Source: Roseibacillus sp.
GTDB lineage: Bacteria; Verrucomicrobiota; Verrucomicrobiia; Verrucomicrobiales; Akkermansiaceae
Direction of reading: 5' to 3'
Assembly: GCA_022448985.1 (NCBI GenBank)
Contig: JAKVCR010000016.1
Location: 1-64,000 of the forward strand
DNA: 64,000 nucleotides
In this document: piece after piece, positions 9,682 to 19,174 of the stretch
Numbering within the stretch: position 1 is the stretch's first letter
Layout: every line of letters starts with the position of its first letter
Program-made: the position numbers and the translations under genes
The notes under the pieces: model-generated
Told to the model about the DNA's origin: nothing
Database searches by the model: none
Seen by the model: the letters and a program-made list of their open reading frames with translations, nothing else

Positions 9682-12600
9682 ATGCGCATCACCCTCATCG
9701 CTTCCGCCGCAGTAGCCGTGTCCGCTGCTCTCGCATCGGCGGAAATCGATTTCAACCGCGACATCCGCCCCATCATCTCCGACCGCTGCTTCAAGTGCCA
9801 CGGCCCGGACGCCAGCAACCAGAAGTCGGAGTTCCGTCTCGACTCCCGCGAGAATGCGACGGCGGACCTGGGCGGTTACTTCGGCATCGTTGGAGGCGAC
9901 CTTGAGGAAAGCGAGCTGCATCATCGAATCTGGAGTACAGACAGCGAGGAGATGATGCCTCCGCCCAAGTCCAAGCTCGCTCTCAGTGACACCGAGAAAC
10001 AGCTTCTCGATCGCTGGATCAAGGAAGGGGCCAAATACGACAAGCACTGGGCGTTCAAGACTCTCCCGGCAAAGGTCCCGATCCCGGAGCCAGGTCCTGA
10101 GCCCTTCACCTGGGGCCTCACTCCGGTGGACGCCTTCATCTGGCAGGAACTCAAAAAGACCGGTCTCAGGGTCAGGCCGGAAACATCCCGTGAAAGGTGG
10201 CTGCGCCGCGTCACTTTCGACATCACGGGACTTCCCCCGACCTTGCCGGAACTTGATGCCTTCCTTGCCGACAAGAGCGAGGACGCTTTCGAGAAGGTAG
10301 TCGCTCGCCTCCTCGCTACCGGGGCCTACGCAGAACGCATGACCAGTGAGTGGCTCGATGTCGCACGTTATTCGGACACTTACGGCTACCAGGTTGATCG
10401 CGATCGTTTCGTCTGGCCCTGGCGCGACTGGGTGATCCATGCCTTCGAGGCAAACATGCCCTACCACCAGTTCATCACCGAACAACTGGCTGGCGACCTT
10501 CTACCGGACGCAACCAAGGACCAGATCCAGGCAACCACCTTCAACCGCCTCCATCCGCAGAAAGTGGAAGGCGGCAGCGTGCCCGAGGAATTCCGCCTCG
10601 AGTACGTTTCCGACCGCCTCCACACCTTTGGCACGGCCTTTCTGGGCCTCACCCTGGAGTGCTCCCGCTGCCACGATCACAAGTATGATCCGATCACGAT
10701 GAAGGACTACTACAGCCTGAGTTCCTTCTTCGCCAATATCGACGAAGCGGGGCTGTATTCCTACTTCACCCCCTCTATTCCCACTCCCACGCTCCTCCTT
10801 ACCTCCGAGGCACAGGACAAACAGATCGCGGAAAAGAACGCTGCCATTGCGGCCGCCAGGGAAGCAGTGTCCACGGAAGCCACCAATGCGGAAGAAGCAT
10901 TCGCGGAGTGGCTCAAGAACCGTCCCGGGGAACTTCAGTGGACAGGCCTGCAGGCCCACGTCCCCTTTGATGACCGCCAGGGCGGCAACCTGCCCGACCG
11001 GGCGCGCAAGGGCAAACCCACCAAGACAAGTGGAAACAACAAGTCCATCGAGGGCGTCCGCGGACAGGGACTCCAGCTCACCGGAGACGATGCTGTGCAC
11101 GTGCAGGGCGCGGGAGCTTTCCGCCGGACCCAGCCCTTCTCCATCGGGATCTGGGTCAATACTCCGGAACAATACGAGCGCACCGTGATCTGGCGGCGGT
11201 CCAAGGCCTGGACCGATGCCGGGAGCCGCGGCTACGAACTCCTCCTCCTCGATGGAAAACTCAGTGTCGCGCTCATTCACTTTGATCCCGGAAATTCCAT
11301 CCGCGTGACCGCCCGCGAACCACTTCCCGCCAACGCATGGCACCATGTCACGGTCACCTACGACGGATCCAGTTCCGCCCGGGGACTCCGGCTCTGGCTC
11401 GACGGCAAGCCCCTCTCCTCGGACCTTGTCCGGGACAACCTGACCAAGAACATCGAGGGGGGTGGCGATCCCGACCTCCGTCTTGGCGAGCGCTTCCGGG
11501 ACGTGGGCTTCAAGCAGGGCAAGGTCGATGAGTTACATGTCTTCACACGTGAGCTCACCGCCATCGAAGTTGCACAACTTCACGATGGCAAGACCCTCAC
11601 CAATGCTCTCAGGATGCCGCTCGATTCAGTCGATCCAGCCACGCAGAAACAGCTGCGCGAGTATTTCGTTTCGGCCCTGCACAAGCCCTCCGGAGAGGCG
11701 GTCGGCAAACTGCAGGCTGCCCGCGATGCCAAGCGTGGACTGGTGGAGCCCATCCGCGAGATCATGGTCATGCGCAGGATGGAAAAACCCCGGCAATCCT
11801 ACATTCTCAAACGGGGGATCTACAGTTCCCGCGGTGAAACGGTCGGGTTTGACACTCCCGCCATCCTGCCCCCCTTCCCCGGGGATCAACCCCGCAACCG
11901 TCTCGGACTCGCGCGCTGGCTGACTTCACCGGATCATCCCCTCACCGCCCGCGTGACAGTCAACCGTTACTGGCAGATGTTCTTTGGTTACGGCCTCGTG
12001 CGCACCCCGGAGGATTTCGGAAGCCAGGGGCGCCCGCCCAGTCATCCTGAATTGCTGGACTGGCTCGCACGCGACTTTGTCGCGAGCGGCTGGGATCTAC
12101 ACCACCTCATCAGACGCATCGTACTCTCCGCCACCTACCGGCAGAGTTCTGTCACGGACAGGAAGAGCCGTGACCTCGATCCCGGGAATATCTACCTTGC
12201 ACGCGGAGCGGCCAATCGCCTCTCCGCTGAAATGATCCGGGACAACGCCCTGGCCCTCAGCGGTCTCCTCGTGCAAAAGACAGGCGGCCCCTCCGTCAAA
12301 CCCTATGAGGTGGCCGTCTCCTTCAAGCCCACCAGTCATGGCAAGGGGGATGATCTCTATCGTCGAAGCGTCTACACCTGGTGGAAGCGGACCGGGCCGG
12401 CTCCCGTCATGATGACCCTCAATGCCTCCAAGCGCGACGTCTGCCGGGTCCGTCGCGAAGTCACCTCTTCACCCCTGCAGGCTTTTGTCCTCCTCAACGG
12501 TCCGCAGTTCATGGAGGCTGCCCGCATAATGGGTGCGAAGCTCCTGAAAAAACACGCGGATTCCCCCGATGCCCTGGTCGTGGAAGCCTACCGCGCCTTT

Positions 12601-12816
12601 ACCAGTCGTCTCCCGGCGAATGAGGAACAGAAGGTCCTGCGAACCCTCTACGATGAACAGCTCGCCCACTACGAGGCCCACCCTGAGCAGGCCAAGGGCT
12701 TTCTCGGCATCGGAGCCTCCCCGGCAGCAAAGGATCTTCCCGCTCACCAGGTGGCCGCCGCGGCCATCCTTGTTAATGCCATCATGAATCTCGACGAAGC
12801 CGTCTCCAAGCGATGA
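9682..12816 (+). CDS. PVC cytochrome protein PSCyt1-DUF1549-LamG-DUF1553
   Basis: 1044 aa from ATG 9682, chosen for the signal peptide (MRITLIASAAVAVSAALASA); an upstream in-frame Met at 9532 has no signal sequence behind it. A c-type heme motif CFKCH (C36-H40) lies in the PSCyt1 segment. DUF1549 follows (about 155-340), with RVTFDITGLPPT and EWLDVARYSDT, and contains a second CxxCH, CSRCH (C327-H331). A concanavalin/LamG-like sandwich is at about 465-630 (PFSIGIWV, WHHVTVTYDG). DUF1553 follows (about 735-990), with NRYWQMFFGYGLV. In PVC bacteria this protein pairs with a DUF1501 protein, which follows with a 4-bp overlap. The pair is thought to take part in extracytoplasmic redox or polysaccharide degradation, but no reaction is proven. 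Confidence 0.93.
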   Translation: MRITLIASAAVAVSAALASAEIDFNRDIRPIISDRCFKCHGPDASNQKSEFRLDSRENATADLGGYFGIVGGDLEESELHHRIWSTDSEEMMPPPKSKLALSDTEKQLLDRWIKEGAKYDKHWAFKTLPAKVPIPEPGPEPFTWGLTPVDAFIWQELKKTGLRVRPETSRERWLRRVTFDITGLPPTLPELDAFLADKSEDAFEKVVARLLATGAYAERMTSEWLDVARYSDTYGYQVDRDRFVWPWRDWVIHAFEANMPYHQFITEQLAGDLLPDATKDQIQATTFNRLHPQKVEGGSVPEEFRLEYVSDRLHTFGTAFLGLTLECSRCHDHKYDPITMKDYYSLSSFFANIDEAGLYSYFTPSIPTPTLLLTSEAQDKQIAEKNAAIAAAREAVSTEATNAEEAFAEWLKNRPGELQWTGLQAHVPFDDRQGGNLPDRARKGKPTKTSGNNKSIEGVRGQGLQLTGDDAVHVQGAGAFRRTQPFSIGIWVNTPEQYERTVIWRRSKAWTDAGSRGYELLLLDGKLSVALIHFDPGNSIRVTAREPLPANAWHHVTVTYDGSSSARGLRLWLDGKPLSSDLVRDNLTKNIEGGGDPDLRLGERFRDVGFKQGKVDELHVFTRELTAIEVAQLHDGKTLTNALRMPLDSVDPATQKQLREYFVSALHKPSGEAVGKLQAARDAKRGLVEPIREIMVMRRMEKPRQSYILKRGIYSSRGETVGFDTPAILPPFPGDQPRNRLGLARWLTSPDHPLTARVTVNRYWQMFFGYGLVRTPEDFGSQGRPPSHPELLDWLARDFVASGWDLHHLIRRIVLSATYRQSSVTDRKSRDLDPGNIYLARGAANRLSAEMIRDNALALSGLLVQKTGGPSVKPYEVAVSFKPTSHGKGDDLYRRSVYTWWKRTGPAPVMMTLNASKRDVCRVRREVTSSPLQAFVLLNGPQFMEAARIMGAKLLKKHADSPDALVVEAYRAFTSRLPANEEQKVLRTLYDEQLAHYEAHPEQAKGFLGIGASPAAKDLPAHQVAAAAILVNAIMNLDEAVSKR

Positions 12817-14267
12817 TCACGACCCAAGCCCCACTCTGTTCCGGATTCGAAAGTCCCATCGGCCTCAGCCGCCGGAAGGCCCTCCAGTCGTTCGGGATGG
12901 GCCTCGGCTCCCTCGCCCTGGCTGATCTCATGGCTGCGGAGCGCCGCTCTGAAAATCCCGCATCGAAGATCCAGGGCCCGCCCCCCAAGGCCAAGAGGGT
13001 GATCTTCCTTTTCCAGGCCGGCGGACCATCGCAACTGGATCTCTACGACTGGAAGCCCAAACTCAAGGCCGATCAGGGAAAGGAGCTCCCCGCCTCCATC
13101 CGCATGGGCCAGCGCCTGACCGCCATGTCTGGGAACCAGGCCAGCCTCCCCCTGGTGGGCACACCCTTCAAGATGGAGCAGCACGGGGACTCGGGGGCCT
13201 GGATCAACAGCGACACCCTTCCCCACATCTCAGGAATCGCAGACGATCTCTGCTTCATCAAATCCATGCACACGGAGGCCATCAACCACGGTCCGGGGGT
13301 GACCTTCATGCAGACCGGGTCACAGTTCCCCGGTCGCCCCAGCATGGGAGCATGGCTCGATTTCGGCCTCGGCACGATGAATAAGGACCTGCCCTCCTTC
13401 GTCGTGATGGTGACCAAGAACAAGGGCGGCCAGCCACTGGTTTCCCGTCTCTGGGGCAGCGGCTTCCTTCCCGGCAAGCATGACGGGGTGCGTTTTCGCG
13501 CCGACAAGGACGCCATCCTCTATCTCAACAGCCCTCCCGGAATCAACCGGGCCAATCGCCGCAAGGTTCTGGATCGCCTGCGTGAGCTCCACGAGATGCA
13601 ATTGGAAGAGACCGGAGACCCTGCCCTTGAAACCCGTATCGCCCAGTACGAAATGGCATTCAACATGCAGCAATCCATCCCCGAGGTAACCGATCTCTCC
13701 GACGAACCGGAAAGCACCTACAAACTCTACGGGAACGACGCCAAGAAGCCCGGAACCTTCGCTGCCAATTGCCTCCTCGCCCGCCGCCTCGCCGAACGGG
13801 ATGTCCGCTTCATCCAGCTTTACCACCAGGGCTGGGACCAGCACGGAGGTCTCCCCGGCGGCATCAAGAACCAGTGCCGCGAAACAGACCAAGCCTCCGC
13901 CGCCCTCGTTACCGATCTCAAGAACCGCGGCCTGCTGGAGGACACCCTCGTGATCTGGGGCGGCGAGTTTGGACGCACCAGTTACTGTCAGGGCAGGTTC
14001 AACGGTGGAAATTTCGGCCGCGACCATCATGGCCGCTGCTTCACCGTATGGATGGCAGGCGGCGGCAGCAAGGCTGGCACCAGCTACGGTGCCACCGATG
14101 ACTACAGCTACAACATCGCCGAAAACCCGGTTCACATCCACGACTTCCACGCCACCATCCTACACCTCCTCGGCATCGACCACGAACGGCTCACCTTCAA
14201 GTACCAGGGCCGCCACCACCGTCTCACAGACGTTCATGGTAAGGTCGTGAAAGGTGCGCTGGCATGA
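12813..14267 (+). CDS. DUF1501 protein, Tat-exported partner
   Basis: 484 aa, start overlapping the previous stop (ATGA), so translationally coupled to the DUF1549/1553 gene. A twin-Arg export signal is present (SRRKALQSFGMGLGSLALADL, R20-R21), though it starts later than usual. The DUF1501 hallmarks are FLFQAGGPSQLDLYDWKP, LYHQGWDQHGG, WGGEFGRT and GRDHHGRCFTVW. The fold is related to the alkaline phosphatase/sulfatase superfamily, with conserved Asp and His residues likely to bind metal. It is the regular partner of PSCyt1/DUF1549/DUF1553 proteins in planctomycetes and verrucomicrobia; the biochemical activity is unknown. Confidence 0.93.
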   Translation: MITTQAPLCSGFESPIGLSRRKALQSFGMGLGSLALADLMAAERRSENPASKIQGPPPKAKRVIFLFQAGGPSQLDLYDWKPKLKADQGKELPASIRMGQRLTAMSGNQASLPLVGTPFKMEQHGDSGAWINSDTLPHISGIADDLCFIKSMHTEAINHGPGVTFMQTGSQFPGRPSMGAWLDFGLGTMNKDLPSFVVMVTKNKGGQPLVSRLWGSGFLPGKHDGVRFRADKDAILYLNSPPGINRANRRKVLDRLRELHEMQLEETGDPALETRIAQYEMAFNMQQSIPEVTDLSDEPESTYKLYGNDAKKPGTFAANCLLARRLAERDVRFIQLYHQGWDQHGGLPGGIKNQCRETDQASAALVTDLKNRGLLEDTLVIWGGEFGRTSYCQGRFNGGNFGRDHHGRCFTVWMAGGGSKAGTSYGATDDYSYNIAENPVHIHDFHATILHLLGIDHERLTFKYQGRHHRLTDVHGKVVKGALA

Positions 14268-14282
14268 ACGGATGATTGCAGG

Positions 14283-14299
14283 GCAGGCCCCCGGCCTGC
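14283..14299 (+). terminator. Short GC hairpin after DUF1501 gene
   Basis: Perfect 7-bp stem GCAGGCC/GGCCTGC with a CCC loop, followed only by TTTG. It lies 15 bp after the DUF1501 stop and is plausible as an operon end, but the T-tract is poor. Confidence 0.45.
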
Positions 14300-14399
14300 T
14301 TTGCAACGGTACCCGGGTTTGCATCTTTCTCGTGACAAATCCCGATCCTGAATACTCAATACGCCACTACACCCCAGTCATATCTTCACCCCATAATCC

Positions 14400-17300
14400 A
14401 TGAAACGCATCACCTTCGTCCTCCCTCTCTTCCTCGCCCTGCTCTGTCCACTTCTCATGTCGGAGAAAAAGAAGGAGGACACCAAACACATCGTCTTCAT
14501 TGCGGGCAACCGCAGCCACGGGCCCGGTGAACACGAGTTTTATGCTGGCTGCACGCTTCTGGCCAAGGCCCTCAACGAACAGAGCGGACTCAAGGTAAAG
14601 GCCACCGTCCTGCGCGCCGACTGGCCCAAGGAACACAAGCCCATCGTGGAGAGCGCCGACACCATCGTAATCTACGCCGACCACGTCAGTGCCCACGCCG
14701 GACAATGGGAATTCCTCGACGGACTCGCCAAGAAGGGAGTGGGTATGGTCTTCATGCACTATGCCGTGCACCCCAACAAGCAGATCGGTGAGAAATACTA
14801 CCGCCCGTGGATTGGCGGGGCCATGGAAAGCGGTTGGTCGGTTAACCCGCACTGGGTCGCCGACCTTGAGATCATCAAGGATCACGAGATCGGCAATGGC
14901 GTGCCCGAGAAGATTACCTGCCTCGACGAGTGGTACTACCACATGCGTTTCGTCAAGGAGCGCGACAAGGTCCTGGATCTCTTCACCGCGGTACCAACCC
15001 GCGATAACATGCACCGCTATATCAACATGTGGAACAAGAATGGCGTGGAGGGCCTGGGCAAGTCACAGACCCTGATGTGGGGTTACGAACGCCCCACGGG
15101 CGGACGCGGGGTGGGATTCGTCGGGGGGCATTACCATCACAGCTGGGCTGTCGATGGCCTGCGCAGGGCGGTCCTCAATGCAATCATCTGGACTGCCGGT
15201 ATGAAGGTTCCGCAGGAGGGTGTTCAATCACGAACGCCCACCGAGGAGGAACTCAACGTCAATCTCGACAAGAAGGGCCGGGTGAGACGAATAAAGGTTC
15301 CAGACCCCGCGGCATGGAAAAAACTCCCGCCCGCCAAAATCCAGAAGGAGCGAGAGGCGGGTTTTAATCAGGGTGCCGGAGCGAAGGTTCGACCAGCCCC
15401 GGCACCCCAAGAGAAAAGCCCCGAAGCGCCCAAGCTCTCCAAAAGATCGGGAGCCCACAGCGAGGATCCCGCAAGGCAGCCTGAAGGCGTTCCAGGGAAA
15501 GATCTCCGGGCCCCGGGACCGCTCCCGGTCGCTGATGGAGGGATCATCGTGCCCGATGACCTTGAGTTGTCCGTCTGGGCCACCGGCCCGGCGCTCTTCA
15601 ACCCTGCCAATATGGATACCGACGCCGCCGGTCGGATCTGGGTCGCCGAAGGAGGCCGCCAACACCGCAACCAGCGTCCGGAAGGGGCCCGCATCGTTGT
15701 GCTTGAGGATAAAGACCGGGATGGGAGGGCCGACAGCTCCCACGTTTTCGTACAGGATCCTGAGCTGGTTGCCCCGCCCCGCGTGAGCGTATTCGATAAT
15801 CGCGTGGTGGTGTCCCAACCACCTCATCTTATCGTCTATACGGACGTCAACCGGGACCTGGTTTTCAATCCTGAGGTCGACAAACGTGAAAACCTCCTCA
15901 GCGGATTCAACGGAAAGGATCACGATCATGGCCTTCTCGCGGTAGTGGGGGGCCCGGATGGGAAATGGTACTTCAGCCAGGACAATTCGGGAGCACAGTT
16001 TCGCGACAAGGACGGAGTGGAATTCCTCATTGGTGGTCCGCTCGGGGGTGAAGGGGACCGGTGGGCTGCCGACCCCCGGACCCTTGCGGGCAAACCGAGC
16101 GGCGATGGCCGGACCTGGGTTGGTGGCTTCGCAGCCAGAATGAATCCTGACGGCACGCAGGTCCGCATTATGGGTCACGGTTTTCGTAACAGCCGCGGAC
16201 AAACGATCACTTCGTTTGGGGACATCTTCCAGAATGACAGTGCCGATTCCGAATCCTGTCGCCTCACGTGGATGATGGAGGGCGGTTTCTTCGGCTTCTT
16301 TTCGCCTGATGGACAACGCACCTGGCAGACCGACCAGCGCCCGGGCCAGACGGTAGCCGAGGCACACTGGCGACAGTGGGACCCCGGCACCATTCCCCCT
16401 GGCGACGTCTATGGGCCTGGCTCCCCGACTGGAATCTGCTTCTATGAAAACGGTGCTCTCCCAGGCAGATATAGCGGGTTGCTGGCCAGCTGCGACGCAG
16501 ACCGTGGGGTTGTCCTCGGATATTTCCCGATCCAGGAAGAATCAAACTTCAAGCTCGAGCGATTCGACTTCATAAAAACCCAGGCTGGCAACCCCTTCCG
16601 CCCTTCCGATATCATGGTGGGCGCGGACGGAGCACTCTATCTCTCCGGATGGGTCGACCGTGGCGCAGAAAATGGCCCCGCTGGGGATCAAAATAGCCCG
16701 GGAATCATTTACCGGCTCGCCCCGAAAGGATTCCGTCCCGCGATCAGGGCTTCCTCTGCGGATTCCATCGAGGAGGCCATTACCCTTCTCTCAAGCCCTG
16801 CCCAGAACGTCCGGCATCTCGGCTTTGAGGCTTTGCAGGCCGCCGGGGAGAAAGCCCTTCCCGCAGTCCGCAGCTTACTCGGACACTACAACGGCTACCT
16901 CCAGGCCAGAGCCGTCTGGCTTCTTCCTGATCTGGGAGCCGAAGGCCTCCGTCTGACCAGGACCCTGCTCGATAGCCCTGATGCCCGGACCCGCCTCCTT
17001 GCCTTCAGGTCCCTGCGGAATGCTGGCGAGGACCCATTGGAGATGGTCAGCAAGTTCTACGTCGATGAGCCCAGTTCCGCGGTTCGGAGCGAGGTGGCCC
17101 TCTCTCTGCGTGATGTTCCCGCTCAGCGCAAGTCGACCTATCTGAGTTATTTCCTGAGGCGCTGCAGCGCGGGCGATCGTACTTACCTTGAGGCCTGCGG
17201 ACTTGCCGCCGAGGGGGCAGAAGAGCTCGTGTGGGCCAGATTGAAAAGCGTGGCAAGAATAACGCAAGCCCTTGAATGGACGGAAGCCTTCGCCAGGATC

Positions 17301-17576
17301 ACCTGGCGTCTTCACCCCGGGGCCGCCATTCCGGATCTGCAGAAACGGGCCCTCGCCGGGGACCTTTCCGATGCGGCCCGTCTGCTCGCGGTCGAAACGC
17401 TGGCATTCACCGACGACCCAGCCGCCCGCGATGCCCTCATCGAAATCGCAAAGGCCAAAGGCCCGACCGGGAAAGAGGCTCTGCGCTGGCTCCTGCATCT
17501 CGCTGAAACCCGATGGAAGGATTTTGACATCTTCACCCTCTTGAGCGAGCACGGGCTTCTTGACCTGGAGAACTAG
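14400..17576 (+). CDS. ThuA - PVC propeller dehydrogenase - HEAT fusion protein
   Basis: 1058 aa with an N-terminal signal (MKRITFVLPLFLALLCPLLM). Residues about 30-265 form a ThuA-like class I amidotransferase fold (HIVFIAGNRSHGPGEH, YADHVSAHAG, VGGHYHHSW). A charged, proline-rich linker (270-370) follows. About 380-770 match the PVC-type membrane-bound dehydrogenase beta-propeller (LSVWATGPALFNPANMDTDAAGRIWVAEG, VLEDKDRDGRAD, FSPDGQRTW). About 775-1050 are HEAT-like helical repeats. Related proteins usually end in a c-type heme domain; here the protein stops at the HEAT region and no CxxCH is present. It may use a partner cytochrome, such as the DUF1549 protein upstream. ThuA is linked to disaccharide oxidation, so a periplasmic sugar oxidoreductase role is plausible but unproven. 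Confidence 0.88.
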   Translation: MKRITFVLPLFLALLCPLLMSEKKKEDTKHIVFIAGNRSHGPGEHEFYAGCTLLAKALNEQSGLKVKATVLRADWPKEHKPIVESADTIVIYADHVSAHAGQWEFLDGLAKKGVGMVFMHYAVHPNKQIGEKYYRPWIGGAMESGWSVNPHWVADLEIIKDHEIGNGVPEKITCLDEWYYHMRFVKERDKVLDLFTAVPTRDNMHRYINMWNKNGVEGLGKSQTLMWGYERPTGGRGVGFVGGHYHHSWAVDGLRRAVLNAIIWTAGMKVPQEGVQSRTPTEEELNVNLDKKGRVRRIKVPDPAAWKKLPPAKIQKEREAGFNQGAGAKVRPAPAPQEKSPEAPKLSKRSGAHSEDPARQPEGVPGKDLRAPGPLPVADGGIIVPDDLELSVWATGPALFNPANMDTDAAGRIWVAEGGRQHRNQRPEGARIVVLEDKDRDGRADSSHVFVQDPELVAPPRVSVFDNRVVVSQPPHLIVYTDVNRDLVFNPEVDKRENLLSGFNGKDHDHGLLAVVGGPDGKWYFSQDNSGAQFRDKDGVEFLIGGPLGGEGDRWAADPRTLAGKPSGDGRTWVGGFAARMNPDGTQVRIMGHGFRNSRGQTITSFGDIFQNDSADSESCRLTWMMEGGFFGFFSPDGQRTWQTDQRPGQTVAEAHWRQWDPGTIPPGDVYGPGSPTGICFYENGALPGRYSGLLASCDADRGVVLGYFPIQEESNFKLERFDFIKTQAGNPFRPSDIMVGADGALYLSGWVDRGAENGPAGDQNSPGIIYRLAPKGFRPAIRASSADSIEEAITLLSSPAQNVRHLGFEALQAAGEKALPAVRSLLGHYNGYLQARAVWLLPDLGAEGLRLTRTLLDSPDARTRLLAFRSLRNAGEDPLEMVSKFYVDEPSSAVRSEVALSLRDVPAQRKSTYLSYFLRRCSAGDRTYLEACGLAAEGAEELVWARLKSVARITQALEWTEAFARITWRLHPGAAIPDLQKRALAGDLSDAARLLAVETLAFTDDPAARDALIEIAKAKGPTGKEALRWLLHLAETRWKDFDIFTLLSEHGLLDLEN

Positions 17577-17641
17577 CAGGACCCGTGTGGCCGCTGGATA
17601 AATCCCCACAGCCTTCCGCATTGTTTTGCAGTAAATCACAA

Positions 17642-19159
17642 ATGAAATTCCCGATCCTGCTGCTTGTTCTGGGCTCCTTCTGCTGCGCCCACCGCCCGGA
17701 GGCGGAAACGCTTCCACACCCCAACATCGTCCTCGTCTACACCGACGACCAGGGCTACGGGGATGCCAGCTGCCTGAACCCCGGGGCAAAATTCAAGACC
17801 CCCCACCAGGACCGCCTTGCCCGGGAAGGAATGACCTTCACCGATGCACATTGCTCCGACACGGTCTGCACCCCTTCGCGTTACGGTCTGCTGACGGGAC
17901 GCTACAGCTGGCGAACAAAGTTAAAGCGAGGGGTCTTCGGTGCCGAACACGCCTGCCTGATCGAGAAGGGCCGGACCACCCTGGCCTCCTTCCTCCACAC
18001 GCATGGATATCGAACAGCGATGGTCGGCAAGTGGCATCTCGGCATGGATTTCCCGGGGACCATCGGTAATCGCAACTGGGAGCTCCCGGTCCGGGATATG
18101 CCTCTCGACAAGGGCTTTGACTACTTCTGGGGTATTCCCGCCTCAATGAATTACGGGGTCCTGGCCTGGTTCGAAGGCCGCTTCGCCAAGGTCCCGCCCT
18201 CCCAGTGGACCAAGAAGAAGCCCAATCGCATCGCATTCTCCGATTACCGGATCGCCCCTCCCTACCTGGCAGAACGACGAGATGACCTCATGGAAGTCGC
18301 CCCGGACTTCGTGGATTCCGAGTGCCTGACGCGCTTCACCGACCAGTCCATCAAGTGGATCCGCTCGGTGGCCCCGGATGCCCGCAAGGGCCTCCCCTTC
18401 TTCCTCTACCTGCCCCTCACTTCACCCCACAAACCGGTCATTCCGCTGGAGCAGTTTCGTGGCCAGGGTGAGGCGGGAGCCTACGGGGAGTTCATGATCG
18501 AGACGGACTGGCACCTCGGTCGGCTGCTTTCCCTCCTGGACGACGAGAAGCTGACGAAGAACACCATCGTCATCTACACTTCCGACAACGGACCGGAAAA
18601 CACCTGGAAGCAGCGTATCCAGAAATTTGGACACCATAGCTCCGGACCCTATCGTGGAGGCAAGCGCTCCATCTACGAAGGAGGCCACCGCGTCCCCTTC
18701 TTTCTCCGTTGGCCCGCCAGGGTCAAGCCGGGCTCCCGGTGGAACGAACCAATCTGCCAGACCGACCTCCTCGCCACCTTCGCCGCTATTCTCGACAAGC
18801 CGCTTCCAGCCCGGTCTGGCGAGGACAGCATTAGTTTTCATCAGGCCTGGACTGCCGACAAATCCTCGCTCCCCCGCCGGCCTGCCGTCATTCACCATGC
18901 CGCCAACGGACGCTTCGCAATCAGGTCGGGCAAATGGAAACTGGTCATGGAAAGCGCGAAAAAGGCAGAGAAGCGCGAACTCTACGACCTGCACCTCGAC
19001 CCGGGGGAGAAGACCAATATCCTCGTCCGGCATCGGGAAGTAGAGAAAACCCTGATCTCCCAGCTTTCCGAAATCGTGACCAGTGGCGCCACCCGCAAGG
19101 GCGTAGACTCGAAGAACGACACCCCGCTCTGGGCGGATCTCGTCTGGCTCCCCAGGTAA
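17642..19159 (+). CDS. Secreted sulfatase (Cys type)
   Basis: 505 aa from ATG 17642; the longer frame from 17585 lacks a signal sequence before this Met. Signal peptide 1-21. TDDQGYGD carries the metal Asp pair (34-36), the formylglycine Cys is C76 in CTPSR, and KWHLGMDFPG, TSPHKPVIP and TSDNGPEN follow. Very similar in layout to the partial sulfatase at the left edge (LLTGRYSWRTKLKRGV against LLTGRYCWRSRLKSGV), so these two are close paralogues, probably acting on related sulfated glycans in the periplasm or outside. It lies 65 bp after the ThuA fusion gene, same strand. Confidence 0.94.
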   Translation: MKFPILLLVLGSFCCAHRPEAETLPHPNIVLVYTDDQGYGDASCLNPGAKFKTPHQDRLAREGMTFTDAHCSDTVCTPSRYGLLTGRYSWRTKLKRGVFGAEHACLIEKGRTTLASFLHTHGYRTAMVGKWHLGMDFPGTIGNRNWELPVRDMPLDKGFDYFWGIPASMNYGVLAWFEGRFAKVPPSQWTKKKPNRIAFSDYRIAPPYLAERRDDLMEVAPDFVDSECLTRFTDQSIKWIRSVAPDARKGLPFFLYLPLTSPHKPVIPLEQFRGQGEAGAYGEFMIETDWHLGRLLSLLDDEKLTKNTIVIYTSDNGPENTWKQRIQKFGHHSSGPYRGGKRSIYEGGHRVPFFLRWPARVKPGSRWNEPICQTDLLATFAAILDKPLPARSGEDSISFHQAWTADKSSLPRRPAVIHHAANGRFAIRSGKWKLVMESAKKAEKRELYDLHLDPGEKTNILVRHREVEKTLISQLSEIVTSGATRKGVDSKNDTPLWADLVWLPR

Positions 19160-19174
19160 ACATCGACATCCGCC

